From: Macondimonas sp045864775
GTDB taxonomy: Bacteria; Pseudomonadota; Gammaproteobacteria; UBA5335
Assembly (NCBI GenBank): GCA_045864775.1
Contig: BTVR01000001.1
Span: 682,001 to 746,000, forward strand
Direction: 5' to 3'
Length of the DNA: 64,000 nt
Part shown: one piece after another, positions 36,447-45,001 of the stretch
Layout: the number at the start of each line of letters is the position of its first letter
Numbering within the stretch: position 1 is the stretch's first letter
Translations under genes and position numbers: made by a program
The notes under the pieces: generated by a model
What the model was told of the DNA's origin: nothing
Seen by the model: only the letters and a program-made list of their open reading frames with translations
The model's database searches: none

Positions 36447-36632
36447 ATGCCCGCCAAGTCGAAAGCACAACAGAAAGCCGCCGGAGCAGCCCTGTCCGCC
36501 AAGCGCGGCGATACCCCGAAAAACAAGCTGAAGGGGGCCGCGCGCCAGATGAACGATTCCATGAGCGAACGCCAACTCGAGGAGCTGGCCTCGACGTCCC
36601 GCAAGGACAAGCCCGAACACAGCGCCGACTGA
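36447..36632 (+). CDS. DUF3008 small stress-type protein
   Basis: A 61-aa, Lys/Ala/Ser-rich hydrophilic protein (MPAKSKAQQKAAGAALSAKR, then KLKGAARQMNDSMSERQLEE). This matches the short DUF3008 family, often located near ku/ligD and other stationary-phase genes in proteobacteria. It is predicted disordered with a helical C-terminus. It lies 24 bp before ku, so it is probably cotranscribed. A GGGAG ribosome-binding site precedes the ATG. Confidence 0.75.
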   Translation: MPAKSKAQQKAAGAALSAKRGDTPKNKLKGAARQMNDSMSERQLEELASTSRKDKPEHSAD

Positions 36633-36656
36633 CGCCGGGACCCAAGGCGAACGCCC

Positions 36657-37496
36657 ATGGCAATCCGGGCATACTGGCGCGGCCACCTGAAACTCTCGCT
36701 GGTCTCGATCGCGATCGAGTTGCACAGTGCCACCCAATCCAAATCCCGGCTGGATCTCCACCAGATCCACAAGCCCACGGGCAAGCGCGTCCGCTATCAG
36801 AAAACAGTGCCCGGCTTAGGTCCGGTCGCGAATGAAGACATCGTCAAGGGGCTCGAGGTCGACAAGGACCGCTACGTGCTGATCGAGCCGGAAGAGCTCG
36901 ACGCCTTGCGCCTCGAAAGTCGGCAAACCATCAACCTCGTCCAGTTCGTCGATTACTGCGAAATCGATCCGCGCTACTTCGACAGGCCCTACTACGTCGT
37001 ACCGGGTCCCGGCGCGGTCGCTGCCGAAGGCTACACCGTCATCCGCGACGCGCTGCGCGACATCCGGCGCATCGGCCTGGGGCAGATGGCGGTACGCGGC
37101 CGCGATTACATCGTGGCGATCAAGCCCTGCGGCGCCGGCTTGCTGCTCGAGACCTTGCGTTACCGCGAGGAATTGCGCCAGAGCGACCGCCTGTTCGCGC
37201 AGATTCCCAGTACGTCGCCGGATGCCGAGATGCTGGATCTCGCCCGTGAACTGATCGAGCGCAAGAGCGCGCCCTTCGATGCCGCCGCGTTCAAGTCGCA
37301 ATACGTCTCGGCCTTGCGCGAGATGATCGAGGAAAAACGGGAGCGCGGCGCCGTCTCGGCGGCATCGGACGAAGCGCCGAGCGAAGGCAAGGTCATCGAC
37401 CTCATGGAAGCGCTCAAAAAGAGCCTTGCCAAGGACCGGGCGCCCGCTGCCAAGCCCAAGCGTGCCACCCGCGCGCGCAAACGCGCAGCCGGCTGA
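36657..37496 (+). CDS. ku: DNA end-binding protein Ku
   Basis: A 279-aa bacterial Ku homodimer subunit that encircles broken DNA ends and recruits LigD. It begins MAIRAYWRGHLKLSLVSIAIEL. It contains the family segments IHKPTGKRVRYQKTVPG, VDYCEIDPRYFDRPYYV and GRDYIVAIKPCGAGLLLETLRY. The C-terminus is a basic Lys/Arg/Ala tail (KPKRATRARKRAAG), which in other Ku proteins binds DNA and LigD. It lies 6 bp before ligD, with no room for a separate promoter. Confidence 0.96.
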   Translation: MAIRAYWRGHLKLSLVSIAIELHSATQSKSRLDLHQIHKPTGKRVRYQKTVPGLGPVANEDIVKGLEVDKDRYVLIEPEELDALRLESRQTINLVQFVDYCEIDPRYFDRPYYVVPGPGAVAAEGYTVIRDALRDIRRIGLGQMAVRGRDYIVAIKPCGAGLLLETLRYREELRQSDRLFAQIPSTSPDAEMLDLARELIERKSAPFDAAAFKSQYVSALREMIEEKRERGAVSAASDEAPSEGKVIDLMEALKKSLAKDRAPAAKPKRATRARKRAAG

Positions 37497-37502
37497 GCCG
37501 CC

Positions 37503-39995
37503 GTGGCCGCCCGGCGTACCGACCGCCTGCAGCGCTACCGCGACAAACGCGATTTTACTCGAACGCCCGAACCGCGTGGCGGCGTGGCGTCGGCCAAAGA
37601 CCGACGCTATCTCGTCCAGAAGCATGCGGCACGACGCCTGCACTACGATTTCCGGCTCGCGCTCGACGGGGTGCTGCTCAGTTGGGCCGTCACGCGCGGG
37701 CCCAGCCTCGATCCGGCGGACAAGCGCCTGGCCGTGCGCACCGAAGACCATCCGCTCGCCTACGGGGATTTCGAGGGCATCATTCCTTCGGGGTATGGCG
37801 CCGGCACGGTATTGCTGTGGGACACCGGCAACTGGGAACCGGTGGGCGATCCCCATGACAGCCTCGTCCGCGGAGCGCTCAAGTTCCATCTGTACGGCGA
37901 ACGGCTGCGCGGCGGCTTCGCGCTGGTGCGCATGGGTCAAGCGGATCGGGGCGGGCGCGAGAACTGGCTCCTGATCAAGGAACGTGACGAATACGCCGAC
38001 AGCGCGGATCCCCTCCTGCGCTGGACGCACAGCATCGCCACCGGCCGCGATCTCGCGGCGATCGCCGCTGGAGTCCCCGCCCTCGCGCCGGCCGCTCGAC
38101 CGACGGCGGCGTCGCAGCGCACCGTGACCGGGGCCGACACCGCCGGTGAAGGCACGGTCGCCCCACTGGCCTTCGTTGCGCCGCAACTCGCAAGCCTGGG
38201 CGCTGCGCCGCCGGAGGGGCCGGACTGGGTCCACGAGGTCAAGTTCGACGGCTATCGCATGCAGGCCCTGATCACGGGCGGCAGCGTGCGCCTCCTCACC
38301 CGCAACGGGCTGGACTGGACGGCCCGCTACGAGGTCATCGCCTCGGCGTTGAAGGGGCTCGCCGTGAAATCGGCCATCCTCGACGGCGAGCTCATCGCCT
38401 TCGACGCCGCCGGACGGGCGTCCTTTTCGGCCCTGCAGCACCTGCCTCCCGACAGCGCTGCCCTCGTCTATTACGCCTTCGATCTGCTGCACCTCGACGG
38501 GCGAGACTGGCGCGACCAACCCCTGCACGAGCGCCAAGCGGCCTTGGCCGAGCTCCTTTCCGGCGCAGCGCCCGCATTGCGCGTCAGCGATCCGCTCGAT
38601 GCCCCGGCCGCGAAGGTCCTGGAAACCGCCTGCGCCATGGGCCTGGAGGGCATCGTTTCGAAGCGGCGTGATGCGCCCTATCGCAGCGGCCGCGGCCGGC
38701 TCTGGATCAAGACCAAGTGCAGCGGCAACGATGAATTCGTCATTGGCGGTTACCGCCGCTCGCGCGCGTCCGGTCGCGCCTTTGCCTCGCTGCTGGTCGG
38801 CGCATACGAGGACGGCGAACTGGTCTATCGGGGGCGGGTCGGTACGGGTTTCGACGAGGCGACGCTCGCGGCGCTTGGCGAGCGGTTTCGCGGCCTACAG
38901 CGCGCGAGCCCGCCGTTCAAGCGTCTGCCGGCCGAGGTGAGGCGGGACGCCGTGTGGCTGGAGCCGCGTCTGGTCGCACAAATCCGCTACGCCGAACGCA
39001 CATCCGACGGCCTGCTGCGCCAGCCCAGCTTTCTCGGCCTGCGGGAGGACAAACCGCCTGAGGAGGTCACCATGCCGCCACCGCCCGCTGACGAGGGATG
39101 CCTGATCCAAGGCGTGCGCCTGACGCACCCGGACAAGGTGATGTATCCCGGCCAGGAGGTGACCAAACGCGATCTCGCCGCTTACTACCAGGTGCACGCC
39201 GCCCGCATCCTGCCCTTCGTCCGCCATCGCCCGCTCAGCCTGGTGCGCTGTCCCGACGGTCACACCGGCACATGCTTTTTCCAGAAGCACGGCGGCAGCG
39301 GGTTGCCCCCGCAGTTCGGCCACGTGGACATCCCGGAAAAGGACGGTAAGGCCCAGCCCTATCTGGTCCTCCGCGACGCGGAGGGATTGGTGGCGGCGGT
39401 TCAGTACGGCACGCTCGAATTGCATGTCTGGGGCGCGCGCGCCGATCGCGTCGAGCGCCCGGAGCGGCTGGTGTTCGACCTGGACCCGGCGGAGGACGTG
39501 GATTTCGCCACAGTGCGTGAATCGGCCTTCGAGGTGCGTGAGGTCCTCGCGAGCGCCGGCCTGACGAGCTTCGCCCTGCTGACCGGGGGCAAGGGCGTGC
39601 ATGTCGTCGTACCCATCGCGAGGCGGCATGCATGGGCCGAGGTCAAGGCGTTCTCACGCGGTCTGGCCGAGGCGCTCGCGGCCGCCGCGCCGGACCGCTA
39701 CGTCGCGCAGGCCGCCAAACACAAGCGTGGCGGCAGGATTTTCATCGACTGGCTGCGCAACGAACGCGGCGCCACCGCGGTCGCGCCCTATTCCACCCGC
39801 GCCCGACCGGGCGCACCCGTGGCGACGCCGGTCGCCTGGGAAGAACTGCGGTCGGTGAACTCTGCGGCCGCCTACACGCTGGCCAATATCGACGCCCGTC
39901 TGGCGACGCTGACCGCCGATCCATGGGAGGGGTACGCCGGCATCCGCCAAGGCATTCCAAAGGGCGCGCTGGCACATTTCGCGGGGGGCGGCTGA
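37503..39995 (+). CDS. ligD: Multifunctional ATP-dependent DNA ligase LigD
   Basis: An 830-aa non-homologous end-joining enzyme with three domains in the Pseudomonas order. The 3'-phosphoesterase domain (~15-180) has HAARRLHYDFRLALDG and HPLAYGDFEGIIPSGYGAG. The ATP-dependent ligase (~220-510) has nucleotidyl-Lys motif VHEVKFDGYRM and motif IV LEGIVSKRRD. The primase-polymerase domain (~540-825) has VFDLDPAEDVDF, the DxD metal site. The start is GTG 37503, just after the ku stop. Together with Ku it forms a self-sufficient two-component system active mainly in non-dividing cells. Confidence 0.96.
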   Translation: MAARRTDRLQRYRDKRDFTRTPEPRGGVASAKDRRYLVQKHAARRLHYDFRLALDGVLLSWAVTRGPSLDPADKRLAVRTEDHPLAYGDFEGIIPSGYGAGTVLLWDTGNWEPVGDPHDSLVRGALKFHLYGERLRGGFALVRMGQADRGGRENWLLIKERDEYADSADPLLRWTHSIATGRDLAAIAAGVPALAPAARPTAASQRTVTGADTAGEGTVAPLAFVAPQLASLGAAPPEGPDWVHEVKFDGYRMQALITGGSVRLLTRNGLDWTARYEVIASALKGLAVKSAILDGELIAFDAAGRASFSALQHLPPDSAALVYYAFDLLHLDGRDWRDQPLHERQAALAELLSGAAPALRVSDPLDAPAAKVLETACAMGLEGIVSKRRDAPYRSGRGRLWIKTKCSGNDEFVIGGYRRSRASGRAFASLLVGAYEDGELVYRGRVGTGFDEATLAALGERFRGLQRASPPFKRLPAEVRRDAVWLEPRLVAQIRYAERTSDGLLRQPSFLGLREDKPPEEVTMPPPPADEGCLIQGVRLTHPDKVMYPGQEVTKRDLAAYYQVHAARILPFVRHRPLSLVRCPDGHTGTCFFQKHGGSGLPPQFGHVDIPEKDGKAQPYLVLRDAEGLVAAVQYGTLELHVWGARADRVERPERLVFDLDPAEDVDFATVRESAFEVREVLASAGLTSFALLTGGKGVHVVVPIARRHAWAEVKAFSRGLAEALAAAAPDRYVAQAAKHKRGGRIFIDWLRNERGATAVAPYSTRARPGAPVATPVAWEELRSVNSAAAYTLANIDARLATLTADPWEGYAGIRQGIPKGALAHFAGGG

Positions 39996-40006
39996 GCCGC
40001 TGGAAG

Positions 40007-40033
40007 AGCCCGTGACCAGCAAGGCCACGGGCT
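40007..40033. terminator. Hairpin between convergent ligD and ferritin-like gene
   Basis: An 8-bp stem (AGCCCGTG / CACGGGCT) lies in the 54-bp gap between convergent genes. No T-run follows on either strand, so intrinsic termination is uncertain. Confidence 0.35.
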
Positions 40034-40049
40034 GGCTCGGTTCATGGCG

Positions 40050-41234
40050 TCAGGCGCGCAACCGCTTCTGGCTGGGATCCTTGCGTACCAACTCGGTACC
40101 CGCGGTCCAGTGGTAGGTGGCCGAAACCATCTCCGAGGGCGAACCATCGGCATTGACGGCTTCGCGGTACGTGAGCGATGAGGCACCTTCCTCGGACTCC
40201 GGCACGAAGCGCGTCCCGTTCTTGCGCAACGACACTTCATCGGCCAGTACACGGCGCACGTACTCGCGCTGACTCTCATAGCGGATCCCCGGCGGCAGGA
40301 TGCCATCGCCCAGCACTTCCGCCGGATCACGGCGCTCGACATCCTGGAAGAGCTGCCGCGCCAGTTGCAGGTGACCCAGTTCGTAGTCCAGGAACCGTTC
40401 CCACAGCGCTTTCAGCCGGGGATTGGATTCCTGCTGGGCGCAGGCCGCGTAGTTCCACACCTCGTTGGCCTCGCAGATCAGCAGCTTTTCCAGCAGCGAT
40501 TCCTCGGGGTTGAGCATGCAGCCGTAGTGCGTGATGTGCTGCAACTCGACCGAGGCGATCTCCGCGTAGAGCTGCCGCGCCACCGGGTCGGCGAAGGTGG
40601 GGCCGAAGTGCATGTAAAAGTCGTGGGTCTGGTATTCACCGGATACCAGGGTCAGCGCGTGAAGCTTGGTCGCGAGGGCCGCGTCGCGGGCGTAGGGCTC
40701 GGTCAGTTCGTGCTCGGGCGCGCGATGATGCACCAGCGTAGGCCGGCCCGGAATGATGTCCGTATAGCCCTGCGTGATGTTGTTGGCGTCCTTGCCCTCC
40801 AGCCGGTCCAGCAAGGCCGCATAGCGATACAGATGATCGAAATCCTCGAGCAGTGCATAGCGGTAGCTTTGCGATTGATAGTCGTCCTGCTCGAGTTGGG
40901 CGATGGAGGCGGTCACCTCGATGGCGACCTGTTCGTAGGCGATGGTCGTCTCGAGCGGCGAATGGTCGGGGCCCAGCAGCCAGTTGATGCAGGTCTGCTG
41001 ATGCTGCTCGGCGCGCATCAACTGCGCCAGTTTTTCGCGCAGCGGAAGATTCATCCGCAGTGCGGTCTGCTTGGTGCGGATCGAGTCCGATTCGATGCCG
41101 TTCATCAGCACGACGCGGACCCGGGTGAATGCATCGTCGTCGAGCTTGCTGATCGGCTTGCCGACCATGTCCTTCCAGGTAAAGCGCTGACGGTCCAGTG
41201 CTGCGCCTTTGTCCTTCAGTAGATTGATGCTCAC
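40050..41234 (-). CDS. Ferritin-like di-iron-type protein (394 aa)
   Basis: A soluble, mostly helical protein. The second half carries di-iron signatures: EIASVELQHITHYG (ExxH), then LICEANEVWNY and DYELGHLQLARQLF (ExxH). The first half is a further helical region with RAEQHQQTCINWL but no full motif. Family function is unknown; these signatures are typical of rubrerythrin/ferritin-like proteins that bind iron or detoxify peroxide. The GTG start at 41234 has AGGAGGG upstream. It lies 24 bp after the next ferritin-like gene on the same strand, probably one transcript. Confidence 0.7.
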   Translation of the reverse strand: MSINLLKDKGAALDRQRFTWKDMVGKPISKLDDDAFTRVRVVLMNGIESDSIRTKQTALRMNLPLREKLAQLMRAEQHQQTCINWLLGPDHSPLETTIAYEQVAIEVTASIAQLEQDDYQSQSYRYALLEDFDHLYRYAALLDRLEGKDANNITQGYTDIIPGRPTLVHHRAPEHELTEPYARDAALATKLHALTLVSGEYQTHDFYMHFGPTFADPVARQLYAEIASVELQHITHYGCMLNPEESLLEKLLICEANEVWNYAACAQQESNPRLKALWERFLDYELGHLQLARQLFQDVERRDPAEVLGDGILPPGIRYESQREYVRRVLADEVSLRKNGTRFVPESEEGASSLTYREAVNADGSPSEMVSATYHWTAGTELVRKDPSQKRLRA

Positions 41235-41258
41235 GGAATAACCCTCCTTTGGAAACGC

Positions 41259-42065
41259 TCAGACCGCGGCGGTACCTGCCTCGCGGGAGAGCATATGGGC
41301 CAGCCAGCTGCGAATGATGGCGACGTGTTCCTGCTCCTGTTCGAGCGCGCCGTGGAATGACGTGGCGAGATCCGGCTGGCCGACCTCACGCGCCAACACT
41401 TCCAGGAGTTCCCAGCCCGCCTGATCCGTGACCTCCGCGCTCAGGATGGCGGTCAACGCCTGGGCCAGCGTCGTCCGGGGGTCCGTGACGACCTGGAGAA
41501 TGCCGCTCGTCGCCACGCCTGCCACGTCGGCGCAGGGCGTCATGGCCGTGGGATCGCCGCCCATGCGCTGCATGCAGTCGCAGAGCATCTGAAAATGCGC
41601 GAGTTCTTCATCGCGAATGCGCGTCAGCGTCGCGAGCGGGTCCTCGTCGAGCACCTCGAGCAGCACATCGACACCCGGCAGACCCTTGACCGCTTCCGCC
41701 GCGGGCGGCAGAGCCTCCGTCCCCTGCTCCTGCGCGGCTTGGTACTTGATGATCAAAGCCTCGTAAAGCCGCGTCCCGGATCGCTCGAACGCCAGCCGCT
41801 CGCCGAGCTTGTCCACGAATACGCTGGGCGCAGCCCCCTTCAGGGCAGCCATGCCCGCCTTGGCCACGCCTTTCAACGACAGCGGCGGCGGCACTGAACC
41901 GATGGCGTCGGCTTCCATGGCATACGCCACCTTGGCAGCGTCCATCACCGGCGTGAGAATCAGGACCTCGGGGCTGGCCTCATCGGCTGCGGCAGCCATG
42001 GTGCCCGTGTCCAGCGGGGACATCTTGGCGCCGGTGCGATTGGCGCCGAAACTTGTTGCTTCCAT
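41259..42065 (-). CDS. Ferritin-like protein (268 aa)
   Basis: A helical protein with two ExxH pairs spaced as in a four-helix di-iron bundle: FERSGTRLYEALI and IRDEELAHFQMLC, then AEVTDQAGWELLEVLA and LEQEQEHVAIIRSWL. The N-terminal ~75 residues are an extra segment. It is predicted cytoplasmic, with no signal peptide. The ATG at 42065 was chosen because upstream codons run through the terminator of the KGG gene. Its role in iron storage or peroxide defence is inferred from fold only. Confidence 0.75.
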   Translation of the reverse strand: MEATSFGANRTGAKMSPLDTGTMAAAADEASPEVLILTPVMDAAKVAYAMEADAIGSVPPPLSLKGVAKAGMAALKGAAPSVFVDKLGERLAFERSGTRLYEALIIKYQAAQEQGTEALPPAAEAVKGLPGVDVLLEVLDEDPLATLTRIRDEELAHFQMLCDCMQRMGGDPTAMTPCADVAGVATSGILQVVTDPRTTLAQALTAILSAEVTDQAGWELLEVLAREVGQPDLATSFHGALEQEQEHVAIIRSWLAHMLSREAGTAAV

Positions 42066-42114
42066 GGTGGGGTTCTCCGAATGATGTGGGACTCCAGTCG
42101 CTGAACCGCGACCC

Positions 42115-42147
42115 AAAAAAAGAGAAGCGCCCCGGGGGCGCTTCTCT
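42115..42147 (-). terminator. Terminator of the KGG-repeat gene
   Basis: A 12-13-bp GC-rich stem (AGAGAAGCGCCC and its complement) is followed on the minus strand by seven T. It begins about 14 bp after the KGG stop and lies upstream of the ferritin-like gene. Confidence 0.9.
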
Positions 42148-42160
42148 TGTCCTCGTGGTC

Positions 42161-42436
42161 TCAAGAATTGCCGGAGCGGCTCTGTCCGCCCTTGCGTCCT
42201 GCGTCGCGGGCTTCCGCCGCGCTGAACTCATGAGCCGTGCCCTTTTCATGAGCGGCCTGCCCGCCCTTGCGGCCGGCCTCCCGCGCTTCGGCTGAGGTGA
42301 ACTCGTGCGCGGCGCCCTTCTCGTGGGCAGCCTGCCCACCCTTGCTCGCGATTTCGCGCTGGCGCTCGGCATCCATGCCTGCGAAGCCGCGCCCGCCTTG
42401 GGCGTTGTGATGAGACGATTTACGATCGGTTGCCAT
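42161..42436 (-). CDS. KGG-repeat stress protein (Con-10/GsiB/YciG family)
   Basis: A 91-aa very hydrophilic protein with three repeats built around ASKGGQAAHEKG, AGRKGGQAAHEKG and AGRKGGQSRSG. The repeats are spaced by E-F-[TS]-[SA]-A-E-A-R. Such KGG proteins accumulate in stationary phase or general stress and resemble plant LEA proteins. It ends in a dedicated terminator, consistent with high, independent expression. Confidence 0.9.
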   Translation of the reverse strand: MATDRKSSHHNAQGGRGFAGMDAERQREIASKGGQAAHEKGAAHEFTSAEAREAGRKGGQAAHEKGTAHEFSAAEARDAGRKGGQSRSGNS

Positions 42437-42685
42437 TGTCCGTACCTCCTAGTCTTGCGACATCAGTTACGCGGCGACCGGCGAATTCCGGGCGCCTAAC
42501 AGGCAAGCCTCTGGGACTTGCGTGCGACCGCATTTTCAATGGGTCGCGTCGACCCGCAGCACTCGCTGCGCGTCCCGTTGACCGAGGTCCCCTCGGCCAA
42601 CGAGTTGAAATGGACACGCGGACTTTACTTTCGTTCCAGCGCATCCAGCATGGGGATGCTTGGTCGGCTAGGCTCGCCCTTGGGA

Positions 42686-43291
42686 TCACGCCGCGACGCT
42701 GACAAATCTCGACTCGATGGCGATCTGAGTCCGGCGCGCTTGGGGATTATTGAAGGATTGGCCTTTCGGTTTGTCCTCCGCCTTGTCGATCTGGCGATGA
42801 TGTTCCTTGATGGTCGGCAGCGTCTTTTCGGCATAGGCTCTCAAGGCAGGATGCGTATCCTTGGCCTGGAGAAACCGCTCGAACTCGGCAATCGTTTTCT
42901 CATGCCCGTCTTCCTGCATTTCAAGATATTTATCGTCAAAATCTGCAGCCTTTTCTTCCTTCAATGCGCGGATCTTGTCCGCATGCTCGTCATCCAGCGT
43001 CATGCTCACGCGAAAGCGCAGCTTCTCTTGCACCAGCAGCGCCTTGAGCTTATCGGATGACGCCTTGTGATCACGAATCATCTTCTCCGCGATCTGCCTG
43101 ACTTCGGGCGTCTTCGAACGGTCGAGTGCCACCTCGGCCGCTTCGATCTCGAACAGACTCGACATCGATACCTGCTTGACGAACCTCTCTGAAGCATCCT
43201 GCGCATCCGTGTTATCGGTGGCCTGCGCGACACACGCGAACCCCAGGGCAGCCATCAATATCAGCGCGCATTTATTGAATTTCATCATCAC
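42686..43291 (-). CDS. DUF4142-domain exported protein
   Basis: A 201-aa protein with a signal peptide (KCALILMAALGFACVAQA, cut near residue 24) and a DUF4142 helical bundle (ASERFVKQVSMSSLFEIEAA, then EVRQIAEKMIRDHKASSDKL). DUF4142 is a predicted ferritin-like envelope domain common in stress clusters. A Lys/Arg-rich tail follows. The 249 bp between its stop and the KGG gene hold only short inverted repeats. Confidence 0.85.
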   Translation of the reverse strand: MMMKFNKCALILMAALGFACVAQATDNTDAQDASERFVKQVSMSSLFEIEAAEVALDRSKTPEVRQIAEKMIRDHKASSDKLKALLVQEKLRFRVSMTLDDEHADKIRALKEEKAADFDDKYLEMQEDGHEKTIAEFERFLQAKDTHPALRAYAEKTLPTIKEHHRQIDKAEDKPKGQSFNNPQARRTQIAIESRFVSVAA

Positions 43292-43416
43292 CAGATCCCT
43301 CCGCGAAGACGTCTCGGTTTGCTATCCTTAACGTCGCCCTTTTCGTCGCGACGTGATTTTAGAGACCGCCTCATCTTCTGAAGGTTCCGTGAATCGATGA
43401 TTACGGGAGTTTGCGG

Positions 43417-43953
43417 GTGAAGCAGGCCAAAGCGCTGATGTCCCTGTTTTCACAGACCCATCTCAAGCTCGCCGCGGCCGAATCGTGCACGGCTGGCCTT
43501 CTTATGGCTGAGCTTGCCCGCCTCCCCGGCAGCGGCCAGGTCATGGATCTGGGCATCGTCGTCTACTCGCGAGAGAGCAAGGAACGCTGTCTGGGAGTCG
43601 ACCCCGGTGTCATCGACGAATACGGCCTGACCAGCGAGGCTGTGGCGCGGGCCATGGCTCTGGGCGTGCTCAAGCTTACGACGGCCCAAGTTGCCTTGGC
43701 GAACACTGGAGTCGCCGGACCCGATGCGGCGCCGGATGGTACGACGCCGGGCACGGTCTGTTTCGCTTGGGCGTTTCGTCTACCTGAACACACGCAGGTC
43801 TACAGCGAAACCGTCATCTTTTCCGGCTCGCGCAATCGCGTGCGCAGAGGGAGCGTGAAGTACGCGCTCCAGCGAGCTATGGCCTATCACGCAATGGTTT
43901 TCGGCCCTCAGTCCTCTTTTCAACCGCCACCACCACGGGCTCGTGTCACCTGA
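43417..43953 (+). CDS. pncC: Nicotinamide-nucleotide amidase, PncC/CinA C-terminal family
   Basis: About 178 aa, a stand-alone CinA C-terminal domain. Motifs are LAAAESCTAGLLMAELARLPG (catalytic Ser/Thr region), GIVVYSRESKE and ANTGVAGPDAAPDGTTPGTV. PncC deamidates NMN to nicotinic acid mononucleotide in NAD recycling. GTG 43417 is preferred since GGGAG sits seven bases before; TTG 43411 is possible. The last ~20 residues are Pro-rich and variable. Within this block it may salvage NMN released by DNA ligase-type reactions, but that link is inference. Confidence 0.85.
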   Translation: MKQAKALMSLFSQTHLKLAAAESCTAGLLMAELARLPGSGQVMDLGIVVYSRESKERCLGVDPGVIDEYGLTSEAVARAMALGVLKLTTAQVALANTGVAGPDAAPDGTTPGTVCFAWAFRLPEHTQVYSETVIFSGSRNRVRRGSVKYALQRAMAYHAMVFGPQSSFQPPPPRARVT

Positions 43954-44068
43954 ACTTCCTTTCACATGGCGGAGTCTCTGAAGGGGCGGCGGGGATGGTT
44001 TGAGCTTCTCGGAGCCAGCGAACCGACCGCGTTGCCACGACCCCTTAGCCCCCCCAAGGAGATCAGCC

Positions 44069-44947
44069 ATGACTTCGGACGTTGACCCGACCAAACTCGG
44101 ACATCAGGGTGATTTTCCTGCCCAATCCCAGGCCCAGCCGGCCACGACGGCCGACACGAACCCGAAGCCGGACCACGGCGAAGAAAGCTATGTCGGTTCG
44201 GGGAAACTCATTGGAAGACGCGCGCTCATCACCGGCGGGGATTCGGGCATCGGGCGCGCGGTCGCGATCGCTTTCGCCCGCGAAGGGGCAGACGTTGCAA
44301 TTTCCTATATGCCGGACGAACAGCAAGATGCCCAGGAGACGCAGCGATGGATCGCCAAGGAAAACCGGCGCTGCCAACTCCTGCCGGGCGACCTGCGCGA
44401 AGAGGCCTACTGCACTGCACTGGTTGAACAGACCGTGGCGGCGTTCGGGGGCTTGGACATCCTGGTCTTGAACGCCGGCTATCAGAAAAATCGTGAAGGT
44501 CTCGAGAAGTTACCGACGCCGGAAATGGATCGTGTCTTCAAGACCAATCTCTACGGGACCTTGTGGGTGGCGCGAGCCGCGCTACCCCATCTTCAGGCTG
44601 GCGCCTGCATCATCACGACCTCGTCCATTCAAGCCTCCTCCCCGACGCCCGATCTGCTCGACTACGCCATGACGAAGGCCGCGCAAGTGGCCTTCACCAA
44701 GGCGCTGGCCCAGGAATTGACGCCGCGCGGCATCCGGGTCAACGCAGTAGCCCCGGGGCCGATCTGGACCCCGCTCATTCCCGGCACGGGCTGGGATGAA
44801 AAGCTGCAGACCTTCGGTCAAAGCACCCCCACCGGCCGTGCGGGTCAGCCGGCGGAGCTGGCCGGCGCCTATGTATTCCTCGCGAGCAAGGAGGCCTCGT
44901 ATGTTTCGGGCGCGGTCATTCCCGTGACGGGAGGGCGGCCGTTCTGA
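44069..44947 (+). CDS. SDR-family oxidoreductase (YhdF/YhxC-like)
   Basis: A 292-aa protein with a ~45-residue hydrophilic N-terminal extension, then a Rossmann fold. It has ITGGDSGIGRAVAIAFAREG (NAD(P) binding), LNAGYQ, TTSSIQASSPTPDLLDYAMTK (catalytic Ser, Tyr, Lys) and a C-terminal VSGAVIPVTGGRPF. This extended SDR group is typically part of general-stress regulons (Bacillus YhdF/YhxC, glucose dehydrogenase-like). The substrate is unknown. AAGGAG precedes the ATG. Confidence 0.9.
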   Translation: MTSDVDPTKLGHQGDFPAQSQAQPATTADTNPKPDHGEESYVGSGKLIGRRALITGGDSGIGRAVAIAFAREGADVAISYMPDEQQDAQETQRWIAKENRRCQLLPGDLREEAYCTALVEQTVAAFGGLDILVLNAGYQKNREGLEKLPTPEMDRVFKTNLYGTLWVARAALPHLQAGACIITTSSIQASSPTPDLLDYAMTKAAQVAFTKALAQELTPRGIRVNAVAPGPIWTPLIPGTGWDEKLQTFGQSTPTGRAGQPAELAGAYVFLASKEASYVSGAVIPVTGGRPF

Positions 44948-44958
44948 CGCTGGCTGAT

Positions 44959-44996
44959 CGTGGCCGGGGCCTGCGCGAAGGCAGGCGCCGGCCACG
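44959..44996. terminator. Long hairpin between convergent SDR gene and glgX
   Basis: The arms CGTGGCCGG / CCGGCCACG and GCCTGC / GCAGGC form a 15-bp stem with one G-G mismatch and a 6-nt loop. It sits in the 54-bp gap between converging genes. No strong T-run is present, so it may act as a bidirectional transcript end or RNA-protecting stem. Confidence 0.55.
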
Positions 44997-45001
44997 AGAC
45001 C

